Shown: positions 16,084 through 24,670 of the stretch, piece after piece
Layout of the letters: each line of letters begins with the position of its first letter
Numbering within the stretch: the first letter of the stretch is position 1
DNA from: an uncultured Clostridia bacterium
GTDB lineage: Bacteria; Bacillota; Dehalobacteriia; UBA4068; CALXSR01
Direction of reading: 5' to 3'
Length of the DNA: 35,782 nt
Assembly (NCBI GenBank): GCA_944391215.1
Contig: CALXSR010000016.1
Span: 1-35,782 of the forward strand
Made by a program: the position numbers and the translations under genes
The notes under the pieces: model-generated
What the model saw: the letters and a program-made list of their open reading frames with translations, nothing else
Databases searched by the model: none
What the model was told of the DNA's origin: nothing

Positions 16084-16725
16084 TTAAAAATCACCTTCCT
16101 TAATATAAATATCCTTTTCTTTTTGATACAAAATACCCTGTTTTTCTAAAGCGTGAATCGCCCGATATAAGCTGGCTCGGCTGACATCCAGGCTTTGCGC
16201 CAAACGGCTGACATTATCAGTCAACTTGTCCTGTTTTTGTTCTCTTAAATTTCTTGCATACAAAAGCAGTTTGTTTTGCGCGCTACCAGCAGTAAAACCA
16301 CTAATTTTTTGATTTAAAAAAGCGACCCTTTCGCATAAAAAAGCAATATAATTTTCGTTAATTTGCCAATGCGTTCGCCGTAAATCAGTTACGGTTTCAG
16401 CCGGAATAAATAAAATTTCACAATGACTAGCCGCCACAATGCGCAATAAACCAAAGGATTGCTCGGCATATAAAGAAGCGGCGCCTAAGCAATCCCATTT
16501 TTGAAATAGGCGCAATATGGTTTGTTCCGCCCCCTGATAAGCCAGCACTTTTCCTTGCAATACCAACATTAAAAAATGATTCCCCGGTATTTCCGTCCCT
16601 TTGGGGAATTTTTTTACCTGCCAACCATCCGTCTGTAAAAATTGCAGCAAAAAGGAATCCGGCAACCCGGCGAATAAAAAACTCTTCTGCAAACAAAGCA
16701 ATTTCTTTTCATATCCGTTTTTCAA
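16084..16725 (-). CDS. Crp/Fnr-family transcription regulator
   Basis: A 213-aa regulator with an N-terminal cyclic-nucleotide-binding-like barrel (about residues 10-115; FPKGTEIPGNHFLMLVLQGK) and a C-terminal helix-turn-helix (about 165-205; DNVSRLAQSLDVSRASLYRA). It has no N-terminal Cys cluster like Fnr, so O2 sensing by an Fe-S cluster is unlikely. An upstream in-frame start at 16794 lies within the promoter itself, so I chose the TTG at 16725, which has GGAGTGG upstream and lies about 40 bases after the -10. It heads the transporter operon and is probably autoregulatory because of the palindrome over its -35. Effector unknown. Confidence 0.82.
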   Translation of the reverse strand: MKNGYEKKLLCLQKSFLFAGLPDSFLLQFLQTDGWQVKKFPKGTEIPGNHFLMLVLQGKVLAYQGAEQTILRLFQKWDCLGAASLYAEQSFGLLRIVAASHCEILFIPAETVTDLRRTHWQINENYIAFLCERVAFLNQKISGFTAGSAQNKLLLYARNLREQKQDKLTDNVSRLAQSLDVSRASLYRAIHALEKQGILYQKEKDIYIKEGDF

Positions 16726-16765
16726 TGGCTTACCACTCCAAAAAAGTGTTTCAAATGATACATAA

Positions 16766-16794
16766 ATTATAAATGGCCTATCTTTATTTGTCAA
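16766..16794 (-). promoter_or_regulatory. Consensus sigma-A promoter of the crp-transporter operon
   Basis: Perfect TTGACA (16789-16794), a 17-bp spacer and perfect TATAAT (16766-16771). Confidence 0.85.
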
Positions 16795-16799
16795 ATAAA
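16783..16799. promoter_or_regulatory. Palindromic operator over the -35 box
   Basis: TTTATTTGTCAAATAAA is a perfect 8-bp inverted repeat around one central base. It overlaps the -35 of the crp promoter and touches the hydA terminator. Size and position suit repression by the adjacent Crp-family protein; this pairing is inference. Confidence 0.5.
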
Positions 16800-16823
16800 A
16801 AAGCAGGCTATTAGCCTGCTTTT
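16799..16823 (-). terminator. Terminator of the hydrogenase operon
   Basis: The stem AAAAGCAGGCTA/TAGCCTGCTTTT lies just past the hydA stop and ends in T runs on both strands. It separates the hydrogenase operon from the crp promoter. Confidence 0.85.
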
Positions 16824-16838
16824 TCTTATCGCCATCTT

Positions 16839-18584
16839 TTAAAAATGATCTCTTTTTACATAATGCGTATGTAATAATTTGTGGGCTTTATGGCTACCCG
16901 GTTCGCCCAAATAGGTACGATAAATTTCCTGCACAATGGGGTTTTCATGACTTTTCCGCAAAACCATTTTATCATCTTCGCCATACAGACCGGCAGCCCG
17001 CAGAGCGCGAATATCCACCGAGTTTTGCACAGAAGAAGGTTGAATGGGTTGCCCGCCGCCATTGACACAACCGCCCGGACAAGCCATGATTTCAATAAAA
17101 TGATATTCTTTTTCCCCATTCTTCACCATATCCAGCAGCTTACCAGCATTCGCTGTTCCGGAACAAACCGCCACGCGCACTTCCTGGCCGCCAATTTGAT
17201 AGCTGGCTTCTTTTATCCCTTTTGTACCGCGCACCTCTTTAAATTCTATCGGCTGACAAGGTTTGCCTTCTACAATTTCATAAACGGTACGCAAAGCGGC
17301 TTCCATTACCCCACCGGTTGCTCCAAAAATATGCGCCGCCCCGGAAGCAATCCCAAAAGGCTCGTCAAATTCTTCATCCGGTAAGTTGGCAAAATCAATC
17401 CCAGCTCTTTTAATCATACGGGATAATTCCCGGCAAGTTAAAGAAACGTCAATGCCAGGCGCTCCGTCCACATCCTGTCCATCTCTAGTAATTTCAAACT
17501 TTTTCGCAGTGCAAGGCATAATGCTTACCACAAAAATATCTTTCGGATCTAATCCCATTTTTTGTGCATAATAGCTTTTCATCATGGCCCCAAACATCCC
17601 TTGCGGCGATTTACAAGAAGAAATATTCTCTAAAAATTCCGGATAAAAATGTTCGCAATACTTAATCCATCCGGGCGAGCAAGAGGTAATTAAGGGCAAG
17701 GGGCCGTCCCCTTTCAAGCGGTGTAAAAACTCTGTGCCTTCCTCCATAATAGTTAAATCCGCAGCAGTATCCACATCATAAACGCCATCAAAACTCAAAC
17801 GGCGTAAAGCAGCGGCCACTTTGCCTTCCACATTGGTGCCAATCGGCATTTGGAAAAATTCCCCCATTTGCACCCGCACCGAAGGAGCAGCCCCTACTAC
17901 GACATGTTTACTAGGATCGTTTAAAGCCCGCCAAACTTTTTCCGTATCATCTTTTTCTGTTAAAGCGCCAGTAGGACAAACCGCAATACATTGTCCGCAA
18001 TTAATGCAAGGCACATCTTTCAATTCGGCGTCAAAGGCACAAGTAATCCTGGTTTTAAAACCGCGGCGCGAGGGGCCAATTACCGATACCCCTTGATTGG
18101 CTTTACAAACAGCCACACAACGGCGGCAAAGAATACATTTATTATTATCGCGTACCAAATGAACAGCAGAATCTTCAATATCCGGATATTCGTGATTTTT
18201 GTCATGTTCAAAACGAATTTCGCGCATACCATATTCTACCGAAAGCCGTTGTAATTCACAATTTTGGTTCCTGGCACAAGTTAAACAGGCCTGATTATGG
18301 TCGGATAAAATCAACTCCAAAGTCATGCGTCTGGAATGCTGCACTTTCGCAGAATTGGTTACAATTTCCATCCCTTCCGATACCGGATAAACACAGGAGG
18401 CCACCAGGCTTTTTGCTCCTTTTACTTCTACCACGCAAATGCGGCAAGAACCGATGGCATTGATATCTTTTAAATAGCAAAGGGTTGGGATATGAATGCC
18501 GGCCGAACGGGCGGCTTCCAAAATGGTGGCATTTTTAGCGACTTCATATTCCGCACCATTGATTTTTACTTTTACCGTTTCCAT
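16839..18584 (-). CDS. hydA: [FeFe] hydrogenase catalytic subunit, bifurcating HydA/HndD type
   Basis: A 581-aa H2-producing or H2-oxidising enzyme subunit. Modules in order: N-terminal 2Fe-2S domain (about 1-80; CYLKDINAIGSCRICVVEV), His-Cys 4Fe-4S motif (HNQACLTCARNQNC), two 4Fe-4S sites (CILCRRCVAVC and CINCGQCIAVCP), then the H-cluster domain with TSCSPGWIKYC, MPCTAKKFE and EIMACPGGCVNGGGQP, and the C-terminal small-subunit domain (about 520-581). This architecture with the HydB and HydC homologues upstream is that of trimeric enzymes that couple ferredoxin and NAD(P)H to H2. The ATG at 18584 has GGGGGAGGG upstream; a longer start at 18659 lies inside hydB. It is the last gene of the operon, 14 bp after hydB. 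The H-cluster needs HydEFG, which are not in this window. Confidence 0.95.
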   Translation of the reverse strand: METVKVKINGAEYEVAKNATILEAARSAGIHIPTLCYLKDINAIGSCRICVVEVKGAKSLVASCVYPVSEGMEIVTNSAKVQHSRRMTLELILSDHNQACLTCARNQNCELQRLSVEYGMREIRFEHDKNHEYPDIEDSAVHLVRDNNKCILCRRCVAVCKANQGVSVIGPSRRGFKTRITCAFDAELKDVPCINCGQCIAVCPTGALTEKDDTEKVWRALNDPSKHVVVGAAPSVRVQMGEFFQMPIGTNVEGKVAAALRRLSFDGVYDVDTAADLTIMEEGTEFLHRLKGDGPLPLITSCSPGWIKYCEHFYPEFLENISSCKSPQGMFGAMMKSYYAQKMGLDPKDIFVVSIMPCTAKKFEITRDGQDVDGAPGIDVSLTCRELSRMIKRAGIDFANLPDEEFDEPFGIASGAAHIFGATGGVMEAALRTVYEIVEGKPCQPIEFKEVRGTKGIKEASYQIGGQEVRVAVCSGTANAGKLLDMVKNGEKEYHFIEIMACPGGCVNGGGQPIQPSSVQNSVDIRALRAAGLYGEDDKMVLRKSHENPIVQEIYRTYLGEPGSHKAHKLLHTHYVKRDHF

Positions 18585-18598
18585 GTTTTTCCCTCCCC

Positions 18599-20389
18599 CT
18601 ATCTTTTCACTACCGCGTGGAAGCGGCATTGTTGCATACACAAACCACATTGTACGCACTTGCTTTGGTCAATCACATGCGGCTCTTTGGGTTTGCCGGA
18701 AATGGCTTCCGCCGGACAATTTCTAGCGCAAAGCGTACAACCACGGCAGAAATGCGGATTAATTTCAAAGGTAAGCAAAGCTTTACAAACCCCTGCCGGA
18801 CAACGTTTATCAACAATATGGGCGATATATTCATCCCTAAAGTGGCGCAAAGTAGATAATACCGGATTCGGCGCCGTTTGCCCTAAACCGCACAAAGAGG
18901 ATTCCTGCACATGGTGACAAAGTTCTTCCAATAAATCCAAATCATCCATGGTTGCTTTGCCTTCTGTGATTTTTTCTAATAATTGCAAAATACGTTTGGT
19001 ACCAATGCGGCAGGGCGCGCATTTTCCACAAGATTCGTCTACCACAAATTCCATAAAGAATTTCGCGATATCCACCATACAGGTATCTTCATCCATCACA
19101 ATCAAACCGCCGGAACCCATCATGGAACCAATTTCAATCAAAGTTTCATATTCAATCGGAATATCAATTAAGGAAGCAGGAATGCAACCGCCGGAAGGCC
19201 CCCCTGTTTGCGCTGCCTTAAAGTTTTTATGGTTAGGGACGCCACCGCCAATTTCTTCTACAATTTCTCGCAAGGTAGTGCCCATAGGCACCTCTACCAA
19301 ACCGGTATTGGTAATTTTACCACCCAAAGCAAATACTTTGGTTCCAGGGCAGCGTTCCGTCCCCAAACTGCGGAACCAATCAGCGCCTTTTAAAATAATT
19401 TGCGCCACATTGGCATAGGTTTCCACATTGTTTAAAATAGTCGGTTTGCCAAACAACCCTTTTACAGCCGGGAAAGGCGGACGCGGCCTGGGTTCCCCCC
19501 GGTTCCCTTCAATAGAAACCATCAAAGCAGTTTCTTCCCCACAAACAAAGGCCCCAGCCCCTAAACGGATATCCAAATCAAAACAGAATTTGGTACCCAA
19601 AATATTATTTCCTAACAACCCATATTCACGGGCTTGACCAATGGCAATTTTTAAACGTTCCACCGCAATTGGATATTCTGCCCGCACATAAATATAACCT
19701 TGCGAAGCCCCAATGGCATATCCGGCGATCACCATTGCTTCAATAATAGCATGCGGATCGCCTTCCATAATAGAACGATCCATAAAAGCGCCCGGGTCTC
19801 CCTCATCCGCATTACAGCAGGCATACTTTTGATCGCCTACGCTATTGGCGGCAAATTGCCATTTTTTACCGGTGGGGAAACCGGCCCCACCACGCCCTCT
19901 TAAGCCAGATTTACTGATTTCATCAATCACCTCTTGCGGCGTCATTTCGGTCAACGCTTTGATTAAGGCCATATAACCATCAGTGGCTATGTATTCATCA
20001 ATACTTTCCGGATTGATCACGCCGCAATTTCTAAGCGCTAGCCGATGCTGTTTGGCATAAAAACGGGTATCTTCCAAACTCCTGGCATTGCCTTCTTCAT
20101 CACGCAATTCATGATATAATAAACGTTCCACAACCCGCCCTTTTAGCAGATGTTCGGAAACAATTTCATCCACATCGTCTACTTGCACCCGGCTATAAAA
20201 AGCGCCTTCCGGATAAATAACCATTACCGGGCCTCTTTCGCATAAACCAAAGCAACCAGTGGTCACAACTTTTACTTCTTGTTCCAGATCATATTCCTTT
20301 AATTTCTTTTCCATTTCTTCGCGGATATCCATGGATTTAAAAGAAGTACAACCTGTGCCACCGCAAATCAATACATGAGATCGAAACAT
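18599..20389 (-). CDS. hydB: NADH/NADPH-binding flavoprotein subunit, HydB/NuoF type
   Basis: A 596-aa FMN and NAD(P)-binding subunit. It begins with a thioredoxin-like 2Fe-2S domain (CGGTGCTSF and CFGLCERGP, about 9-60). The NuoF core follows: GRGGAGFPTGKKWQFA and CNADEGDPGAFMDRS for FMN and nucleotide binding, then GAGAFVCGEETALMVSIEGN. The NuoF 4Fe-4S motif is ESCGKCAPCRIGT. Two ferredoxin-type 4Fe-4S sites end the protein (CRGCTLCARNC and CVQCGLCMQQC). This is the full fusion expected for bifurcating HydB or HndC. It transfers electrons between NAD(P)H, ferredoxin and HydA. It follows the ferredoxin-like gene by 18 bp. Confidence 0.94.
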   Translation of the reverse strand: MFRSHVLICGGTGCTSFKSMDIREEMEKKLKEYDLEQEVKVVTTGCFGLCERGPVMVIYPEGAFYSRVQVDDVDEIVSEHLLKGRVVERLLYHELRDEEGNARSLEDTRFYAKQHRLALRNCGVINPESIDEYIATDGYMALIKALTEMTPQEVIDEISKSGLRGRGGAGFPTGKKWQFAANSVGDQKYACCNADEGDPGAFMDRSIMEGDPHAIIEAMVIAGYAIGASQGYIYVRAEYPIAVERLKIAIGQAREYGLLGNNILGTKFCFDLDIRLGAGAFVCGEETALMVSIEGNRGEPRPRPPFPAVKGLFGKPTILNNVETYANVAQIILKGADWFRSLGTERCPGTKVFALGGKITNTGLVEVPMGTTLREIVEEIGGGVPNHKNFKAAQTGGPSGGCIPASLIDIPIEYETLIEIGSMMGSGGLIVMDEDTCMVDIAKFFMEFVVDESCGKCAPCRIGTKRILQLLEKITEGKATMDDLDLLEELCHHVQESSLCGLGQTAPNPVLSTLRHFRDEYIAHIVDKRCPAGVCKALLTFEINPHFCRGCTLCARNCPAEAISGKPKEPHVIDQSKCVQCGLCMQQCRFHAVVKR

Positions 20390-20407
20390 TACTTCTACCT
20401 CTCTTTC

Positions 20408-20773
20408 TTATTCGGCTGCCCCAATCGTAAATTCCGTAACAACCTGCCTGTTTACCAAATGATCATTTACCACGCGCAAAGCCTTTTCTGGCGTCATTTT
20501 CACATAAGTCGTTTTTTCATTGCCAATATACACCTCAACAATTGGTTCTAAACGACAAATACCAATACAACCCGTTTGCACCAATTTAACATTTTTCAAA
20601 TGCCTTTTATTGATTTCTTGCGCCAAAGTTTGCAATACAGGACGCGCACCAGCCGAAATCCCACAGGTAGCCATACCGACTACTACCCGAATAGAGCCTT
20701 CGGCATTATTTCTCATAGCCAAAGTATCGCTCATATTTTCACGAATGGCTTTTAATTCTTCAATTGTTTTCAT
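20408..20773 (-). CDS. Thioredoxin-like [2Fe-2S] ferredoxin, HndB-like
   Basis: A 121-aa protein with a thioredoxin-like 2Fe-2S fold; ligands are probably the Cys residues in MATCGISAGA and VQTGCIGICRLEP. Such proteins accompany NAD(P)-linked [FeFe] hydrogenases (HndB) and may carry electrons or stabilise the complex. Length fits the family. The start at 20773 overlaps the preceding ATPase gene by 14 bp, and hydB begins 18 bp after its stop. Confidence 0.85.
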   Translation of the reverse strand: MKTIEELKAIRENMSDTLAMRNNAEGSIRVVVGMATCGISAGARPVLQTLAQEINKRHLKNVKLVQTGCIGICRLEPIVEVYIGNEKTTYVKMTPEKALRVVNDHLVNRQVVTEFTIGAAE

Positions 20774-21323
20774 TTACGTTTCCCTCCCTAACCAATCCTT
20801 CATTTTCCTGCACAAAATCATGTATCCATTTTAAAACCTGCGGTTCATCCAATGGCACATGCTGTAAAATTTCTCTTAACTCTGCCGTTTTTAAAAGAAA
20901 ACTTCGCTCATTAAAGGAATATTCATAAATAAAATCTACTTCAGGGCTGCCCTGAATTAAAATCATCATGGTAGATGCCATATCTCCTAAAGGCATACAA
21001 TCAATGTGACGATATACAAAATTTGCTTCTACCATGGTTCCCACTCCAACTTGCGATTGTATGATGAAATGACCTCCAGTTCGTTCCGCCGCCTCTTTTA
21101 ATAAAGGAATCCCCAAACCAACTTTACGGGTGGTACGAGTGGTAGTAAAAGGATCCGTCACTTGCTGTAAAAAGTCTTCCGTCATACCACAACCATTATC
21201 CTCTATTTTTAATCGCAAAAAGTCTTGCCTGGTATCGATCGTAACCATAATTTGCACCAAACTGGCGCCGGCGCGTAAAGAATTTTGGACGATATCCAAA
21301 ATATGTAATGATAGCTCTTTCAT
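20760..21323 (-). CDS. ATP-binding protein, GHKL/histidine-kinase-like
   Basis: A 187-aa protein with a HATPase_c domain in its first 115 residues: N-box HILDIVQNSLRAG, G1 LKIEDNGCGM, F/G2 region TTTRTTRKVGLGIPLL and G3 GVGTMVEANF. There is no phospho-acceptor His domain or receiver, so it is not a full sensor kinase. The C-terminal 70 residues are unassigned. Similar genes recur in clostridial bifurcating hydrogenase operons, between the HydC and HndB homologues as here, suggesting a conserved regulatory or assembly role; its biochemical role is not known to me. Confidence 0.78.
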   Translation of the reverse strand: MKELSLHILDIVQNSLRAGASLVQIMVTIDTRQDFLRLKIEDNGCGMTEDFLQQVTDPFTTTRTTRKVGLGIPLLKEAAERTGGHFIIQSQVGVGTMVEANFVYRHIDCMPLGDMASTMMILIQGSPEVDFIYEYSFNERSFLLKTAELREILQHVPLDEPQVLKWIHDFVQENEGLVREGNVNENN

Positions 21324-21326
21324 TGT

Positions 21327-21833
21327 TTAGCCCAACAAACGATATTTTTCTAAAATACTATGCACATCTTCCGGCACAACTCGGCCATAAACGTCGTCAT
21401 TGATCTTCATAACAGGAGCCAAACCGCAGCAACCTAAACAACGAGTATCTTCAATAGAAAACAAGCGATCGGGCGTCGTTTCTTTCACGTCAATATCCAA
21501 TTCTTTTTTAATTTCTTCCAAAATTTGTGCGGAACCTTTTACATAACAAGCAGTTCCCAAACAAACCCCAATCCGATACTTCCCTTTTGGGGTTAGGGTA
21601 AACTGGGAATAAAAAGTTGCTACACCATAAATGGTTTGCAATGGAATATGTAATCCGTCTGCAATCATTTTTTGCACCTCAATGGGTAAATAGCCATAAA
21701 TATCTTGCGCCCCCTGTAATACCGGCATTAAAGCGCCTTGCACATCGGTATATTTGGCAATCAACTCTTTCAGCTTTTCTTCTTGCTCAGGCGTCCCTTC
21801 AAAAGGAAAATCGGTTTTGCTTTTTTTAGCCAT
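21327..21833 (-). CDS. hydC: [2Fe-2S] subunit, HydC/HndA (NuoE-like)
   Basis: A 168-aa thioredoxin-like 2Fe-2S subunit of the hydrogenase complex, with Cys pairs in CLGTACYVKG and RCLGCCGLAP (the C-X4-C and C-X3-C ligand pattern). It has the N-terminal helical NuoE region with IYGYLPIEVQ and YGVATFYSQF. An in-frame TTG at 21851 overlaps the ribosome site; the ATG at 21833 has GGGAGG six bases upstream, and the adjacent ATG at 21836 is an alternative. It lies between the PHP gene and the ATP-binding protein. Confidence 0.9.
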   Translation of the reverse strand: MAKKSKTDFPFEGTPEQEEKLKELIAKYTDVQGALMPVLQGAQDIYGYLPIEVQKMIADGLHIPLQTIYGVATFYSQFTLTPKGKYRIGVCLGTACYVKGSAQILEEIKKELDIDVKETTPDRLFSIEDTRCLGCCGLAPVMKINDDVYGRVVPEDVHSILEKYRLLG

Positions 21834-21857
21834 CATAATCCTCCCATTCAAAATATT

Positions 21858-22595
21858 TTATCTTTCTTTATCAAAAACCAAAGCCTCTTTTAAAACTTGC
21901 ACTACCGCATAAGAGGAAAACTCTTTTACTGCCAAACGGTATCGCGGCTCGGCAATCTGATACAAATAATGCGCATCAGAATTATGCAAAAGCAGTCGAT
22001 TCCCTATTTCAGCATGTTCTTTTTTCAGCTTTTCTTCGTTTCCCGCAAGACTAATTTCTAAAGCGCCAAAATGCATATCTGGCGTTAAGAATGCCAAATT
22101 TGCAAAAAGTGAATAGGAATCCCGATCCACATGCGCCGGCACTGCCACGCCGCCAAAACGGTCACAAACTGCCTGCGCTTGAAAAATATCAATAGAACTC
22201 GCTGTGGTGAGCAAAAAAGGTTCTTCTTTGATCACCCGGTCTTCTTGATCCATATAGTATTGGGGCCCAAAAATATCCGTCCGGTTTTTTATTTTAGGCA
22301 AGGTATCGGCAACAAAACGGCTCATCGCTTCGGCCTGCTCCACCGTGGGAAAATAACATAACACATGCACCTCTTCCGCGGTATTCCACTCCATGCCCGG
22401 CACAAACAGCAAACCTAAATCTTTACAAACTTCCGCCAAAGCACGACAATTTCCCGCACTATTATGGTCAGTTAAAGAAATCACCTGTAAGCCTTTTAAA
22501 GCTGCCATATTGGCAATATTATTCGGCGTCATATCTTCATCCCCACAAGGAGAAAGCGCAGAATGAAGATGCAAATCATAATATAATTCTATCAT
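21858..22595 (-). CDS. PHP-domain phosphoesterase-like protein
   Basis: A 245-aa PHP superfamily protein; members are usually metal-dependent phosphoesterases. Metal-binding motifs are YYDLHLHSALSPCGDEDM (the HxH pair), LTDHNSAGN, GMEWNTAEEVHVLCYF, PAHVDRD and the terminal NSDAH. Length fits single-domain PHP proteins related to the TrpH group. The start at 22595 is chosen because its ATG overlaps the DRTGG gene stop (ATGA); a longer frame from 22724 has no ribosome site. PHP genes are frequent companions of clostridial hydrogenase operons; the substrate is unknown. Confidence 0.85.
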   Translation of the reverse strand: MIELYYDLHLHSALSPCGDEDMTPNNIANMAALKGLQVISLTDHNSAGNCRALAEVCKDLGLLFVPGMEWNTAEEVHVLCYFPTVEQAEAMSRFVADTLPKIKNRTDIFGPQYYMDQEDRVIKEEPFLLTTASSIDIFQAQAVCDRFGGVAVPAHVDRDSYSLFANLAFLTPDMHFGALEISLAGNEEKLKKEHAEIGNRLLLHNSDAHYLYQIAEPRYRLAVKEFSSYAVVQVLKEALVFDKER

Positions 22596-22918
22596 AATAA
22601 CTGGGCAATACAAGCAGCTAACTGATACGCAGTTTTGGAGCTTTGCAGCACGGTAATATTTTGCTCCTGCGCCTTTTGCAAAACGGGTTCTTCCATCGTT
22701 ACCCCTTCGGCCAAAAGCACACAAGAAACATCAGCCAAACTTGCTACCGCCAATACATTCACATGATTCATAATGGTAATCCAAATATCCCCTTCCTGCG
22801 CTCGACCCATTACCCAGCTTAACAAATCCCCAATATAGCAACCCTTTATCTCCTTGTCCAAATTGCCGGGGCATAAAACCGTACAGGAAAGCGCATCAAG
22901 CAAATCTTTATTTTTCAT
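22592..22918 (-). CDS. DRTGG-domain protein (second copy)
   Basis: A 108-aa protein of the DRTGG type, a small domain also found with CBS domains and in phosphotransacetylase, probably binding a nucleotide or other signal. Landmarks are CYIGDLLSWVMGRAQEGDIW, VASLADVSCVLLAEG and the C-terminal helix region. The ATG at 22918 with AGGAGG upstream is preferred over an earlier frame start at 22954. It overlaps the hydrogenase-like gene by 11 bp and the PHP gene by four. A related paralogue starts the operon at 25020. Confidence 0.75.
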   Translation of the reverse strand: MKNKDLLDALSCTVLCPGNLDKEIKGCYIGDLLSWVMGRAQEGDIWITIMNHVNVLAVASLADVSCVLLAEGVTMEEPVLQKAQEQNITVLQSSKTAYQLAACIAQLL

Positions 22919-24239
22919 GCGGTTTTTCCTCCTGCGGATGTTCGCTAATGGCAATTTCCTGATACATGCGGTTAATTTTATTCTTTAAGATAAAGAAACA
23001 TGCATGCTCGCTGCTTTCTCCGCGCACAATATCTTCCGCCAAAGCCCTGCAATTTGGCGCTCCGCAAGAACCGCAATCCAAACCCGGTAGTGTTTTCACA
23101 ATTTCTTCCAAACGGCGCATTTTTTGTACCGCTGTAGTTAAATCCCCATCTAACTGAAAAATAGGGGCATACTCCAAAGCTTCGGTCCAGTCTAAAATAT
23201 CGAGAGGCAATGCTTCCTTCGGGATATCGTTGGCTGGCGGCAAATTTTTCAACAAACGATAAACGCGAGACTGGGTTACAAAAGGGCTTTCCGCCGTAAG
23301 CACACCGCCCACACAACCTTCCGTACAAGCTTTTAACTCAATAAAATCCAAATCATCCAGTTTTCCGTCTTCCGTTTCTTCCAATGCCTCTATCACATTT
23401 TCTACTCCATTGCAAATTAGGTATTTATCCTGCTTTAAAGCGCGCGCTTCCCCGCCGGAAATACACCAGCTGGTACCGGTGGCCGTCGCCTGACTCAAAG
23501 GCTGCAAATCTTTTTCTTCCAATTTATTCATTTCATTCAGCAGCCCTTTATAAATATCGTCAATCGCCAAAACAGCATCAATACCAGAAGTTTTTACGCC
23601 TACCGGCATACGCACATCCGTAATTTTAGCCGGACAAGGCGCTATTAAAATAATACCAATTTTTTCGGCCGGCAAACCAGTTTTTGCTATGGCTGCTTTT
23701 CGCGCTAATTTAGCGGCTACAATATAAGGGGCGGCCACCGGCAAAACATGCTGGCATAATTCCGGGAAGCGAGCGCGAATTAAACGAACCACCGCCGGAC
23801 AAGCCGAACTGATTACGGGTTTTTTCAACTTGCCTTCCGCCAGCAATATTTTTGTGTATTGCGTAATCATATCCGCCCCGCGGGTTACTTCAAACACATC
23901 GTCAAAGCCAAAATGCAATAACCCATTTAACACAAAATCGATATTATGTAAATTATTAAATTGACCATACAAAGAAGGCGCGGGCAAGGCCACTAAATAT
24001 TCATATAACCCTTCTAAATCTTCAAAATGGCGGTGAATGGCTCTTTTGGCATGATGAGGACAGATTTTAATACACTCGCCGCAATCAATGCAACGCTCCG
24101 CCCGAATATGCGCTTTGCCATTGCGAACTCGAATCGCTTCTGTTGGGCAACGCTTAATACAGTTGGTACAACCTCTGCATTTTTCCGCATTTAATGCCAC
24201 CGAATGGTAAAATTTCTGCGTTTTGTTCAATGAGATCAC
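22908..24239 (-). CDS. [FeFe]-hydrogenase-like Fe-S protein, probably sensory (HydS-like)
   Basis: A 443-aa protein. It starts with two ferredoxin-type 4Fe-4S sites (CRGCTNCIKRCP and CIDCGECIKICP, residues about 19-61), followed by a hydrogenase large-subunit-like domain and a C-terminal Fe-S motif CGSCGAPNCRALAEDIVRGE (about residues 395-414). The three H-cluster regions differ from hydA here: SSACPAV for TSCSPGW, APCPAKITD for MPCTAKKFE, and KACTEGCVGGVLTA for MACPGGCVNGGGQP. Similar divergent proteins are found in putative redox or H2-sensing proteins, so sensing rather than turnover is my inference. The start overlaps the preceding anti-sigma-type gene by four bases (ATGA). Confidence 0.83.
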   Translation of the reverse strand: MISLNKTQKFYHSVALNAEKCRGCTNCIKRCPTEAIRVRNGKAHIRAERCIDCGECIKICPHHAKRAIHRHFEDLEGLYEYLVALPAPSLYGQFNNLHNIDFVLNGLLHFGFDDVFEVTRGADMITQYTKILLAEGKLKKPVISSACPAVVRLIRARFPELCQHVLPVAAPYIVAAKLARKAAIAKTGLPAEKIGIILIAPCPAKITDVRMPVGVKTSGIDAVLAIDDIYKGLLNEMNKLEEKDLQPLSQATATGTSWCISGGEARALKQDKYLICNGVENVIEALEETEDGKLDDLDFIELKACTEGCVGGVLTAESPFVTQSRVYRLLKNLPPANDIPKEALPLDILDWTEALEYAPIFQLDGDLTTAVQKMRRLEEIVKTLPGLDCGSCGAPNCRALAEDIVRGESSEHACFFILKNKINRMYQEIAISEHPQEEKPHEK

Positions 24240-24670
24240 CCCCGCGAATTAATATCAACACGCATTGTAATGGTGGTGCCAATTCCCAATTGGCTTTCTA
24301 TCTTTAAATCATTACTATATTTTTTCATATTTGGTAACCCCATACCGGCCCCAAACCCCAAAGCCCGAATATCATCGGGTGCGGTTGAATACCCTTCCTG
24401 CATAACCAAATCAATATCGGCAATGCCCGGGCCCCGGTCTGCCAAACGCATCACAACGGCTTTAGGGGTAACGTCTACATCAATTTCCCCACCGTCTGCG
24501 TGAATTACCATATTCATTTCACCCTCATACATGGCGATAGAAACTCTACGAATTACATCGGGCGCCATACCCAAAGTTTTCAGCATTTTTTTTACATCGC
24601 TGGCCGCCTGACCCGCCAAAGAAAAATTATTTCCATCCACCACGTAATGCAGTTTCAGAATTTCATTCAC
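24236..24670 (-). CDS. Anti-sigma-factor-like ATP-binding protein (RsbW/SpoIIAB fold)
   Basis: A 144-aa HATPase protein of the serine-kinase anti-sigma group. Motifs are a conserved N-box region RRVSIAMYEGEMNMVIHA, VVMRLADRGPGIADI and GFGAGMGLPNMKKYSND. The GTG at 24670 overlaps the DRTGG gene stop (GTGA) with GAAGGGG ten bases upstream, so I prefer it to the frame opening at 24718. No partner sigma factor or antagonist is seen in the operon. The same gene type recurs next to DRTGG and hydrogenase-like genes in Clostridia. A regulatory role is likely but untested. Confidence 0.8.
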   Translation of the reverse strand: MNEILKLHYVVDGNNFSLAGQAASDVKKMLKTLGMAPDVIRRVSIAMYEGEMNMVIHADGGEIDVDVTPKAVVMRLADRGPGIADIDLVMQEGYSTAPDDIRALGFGAGMGLPNMKKYSNDLKIESQLGIGTTITMRVDINSRG

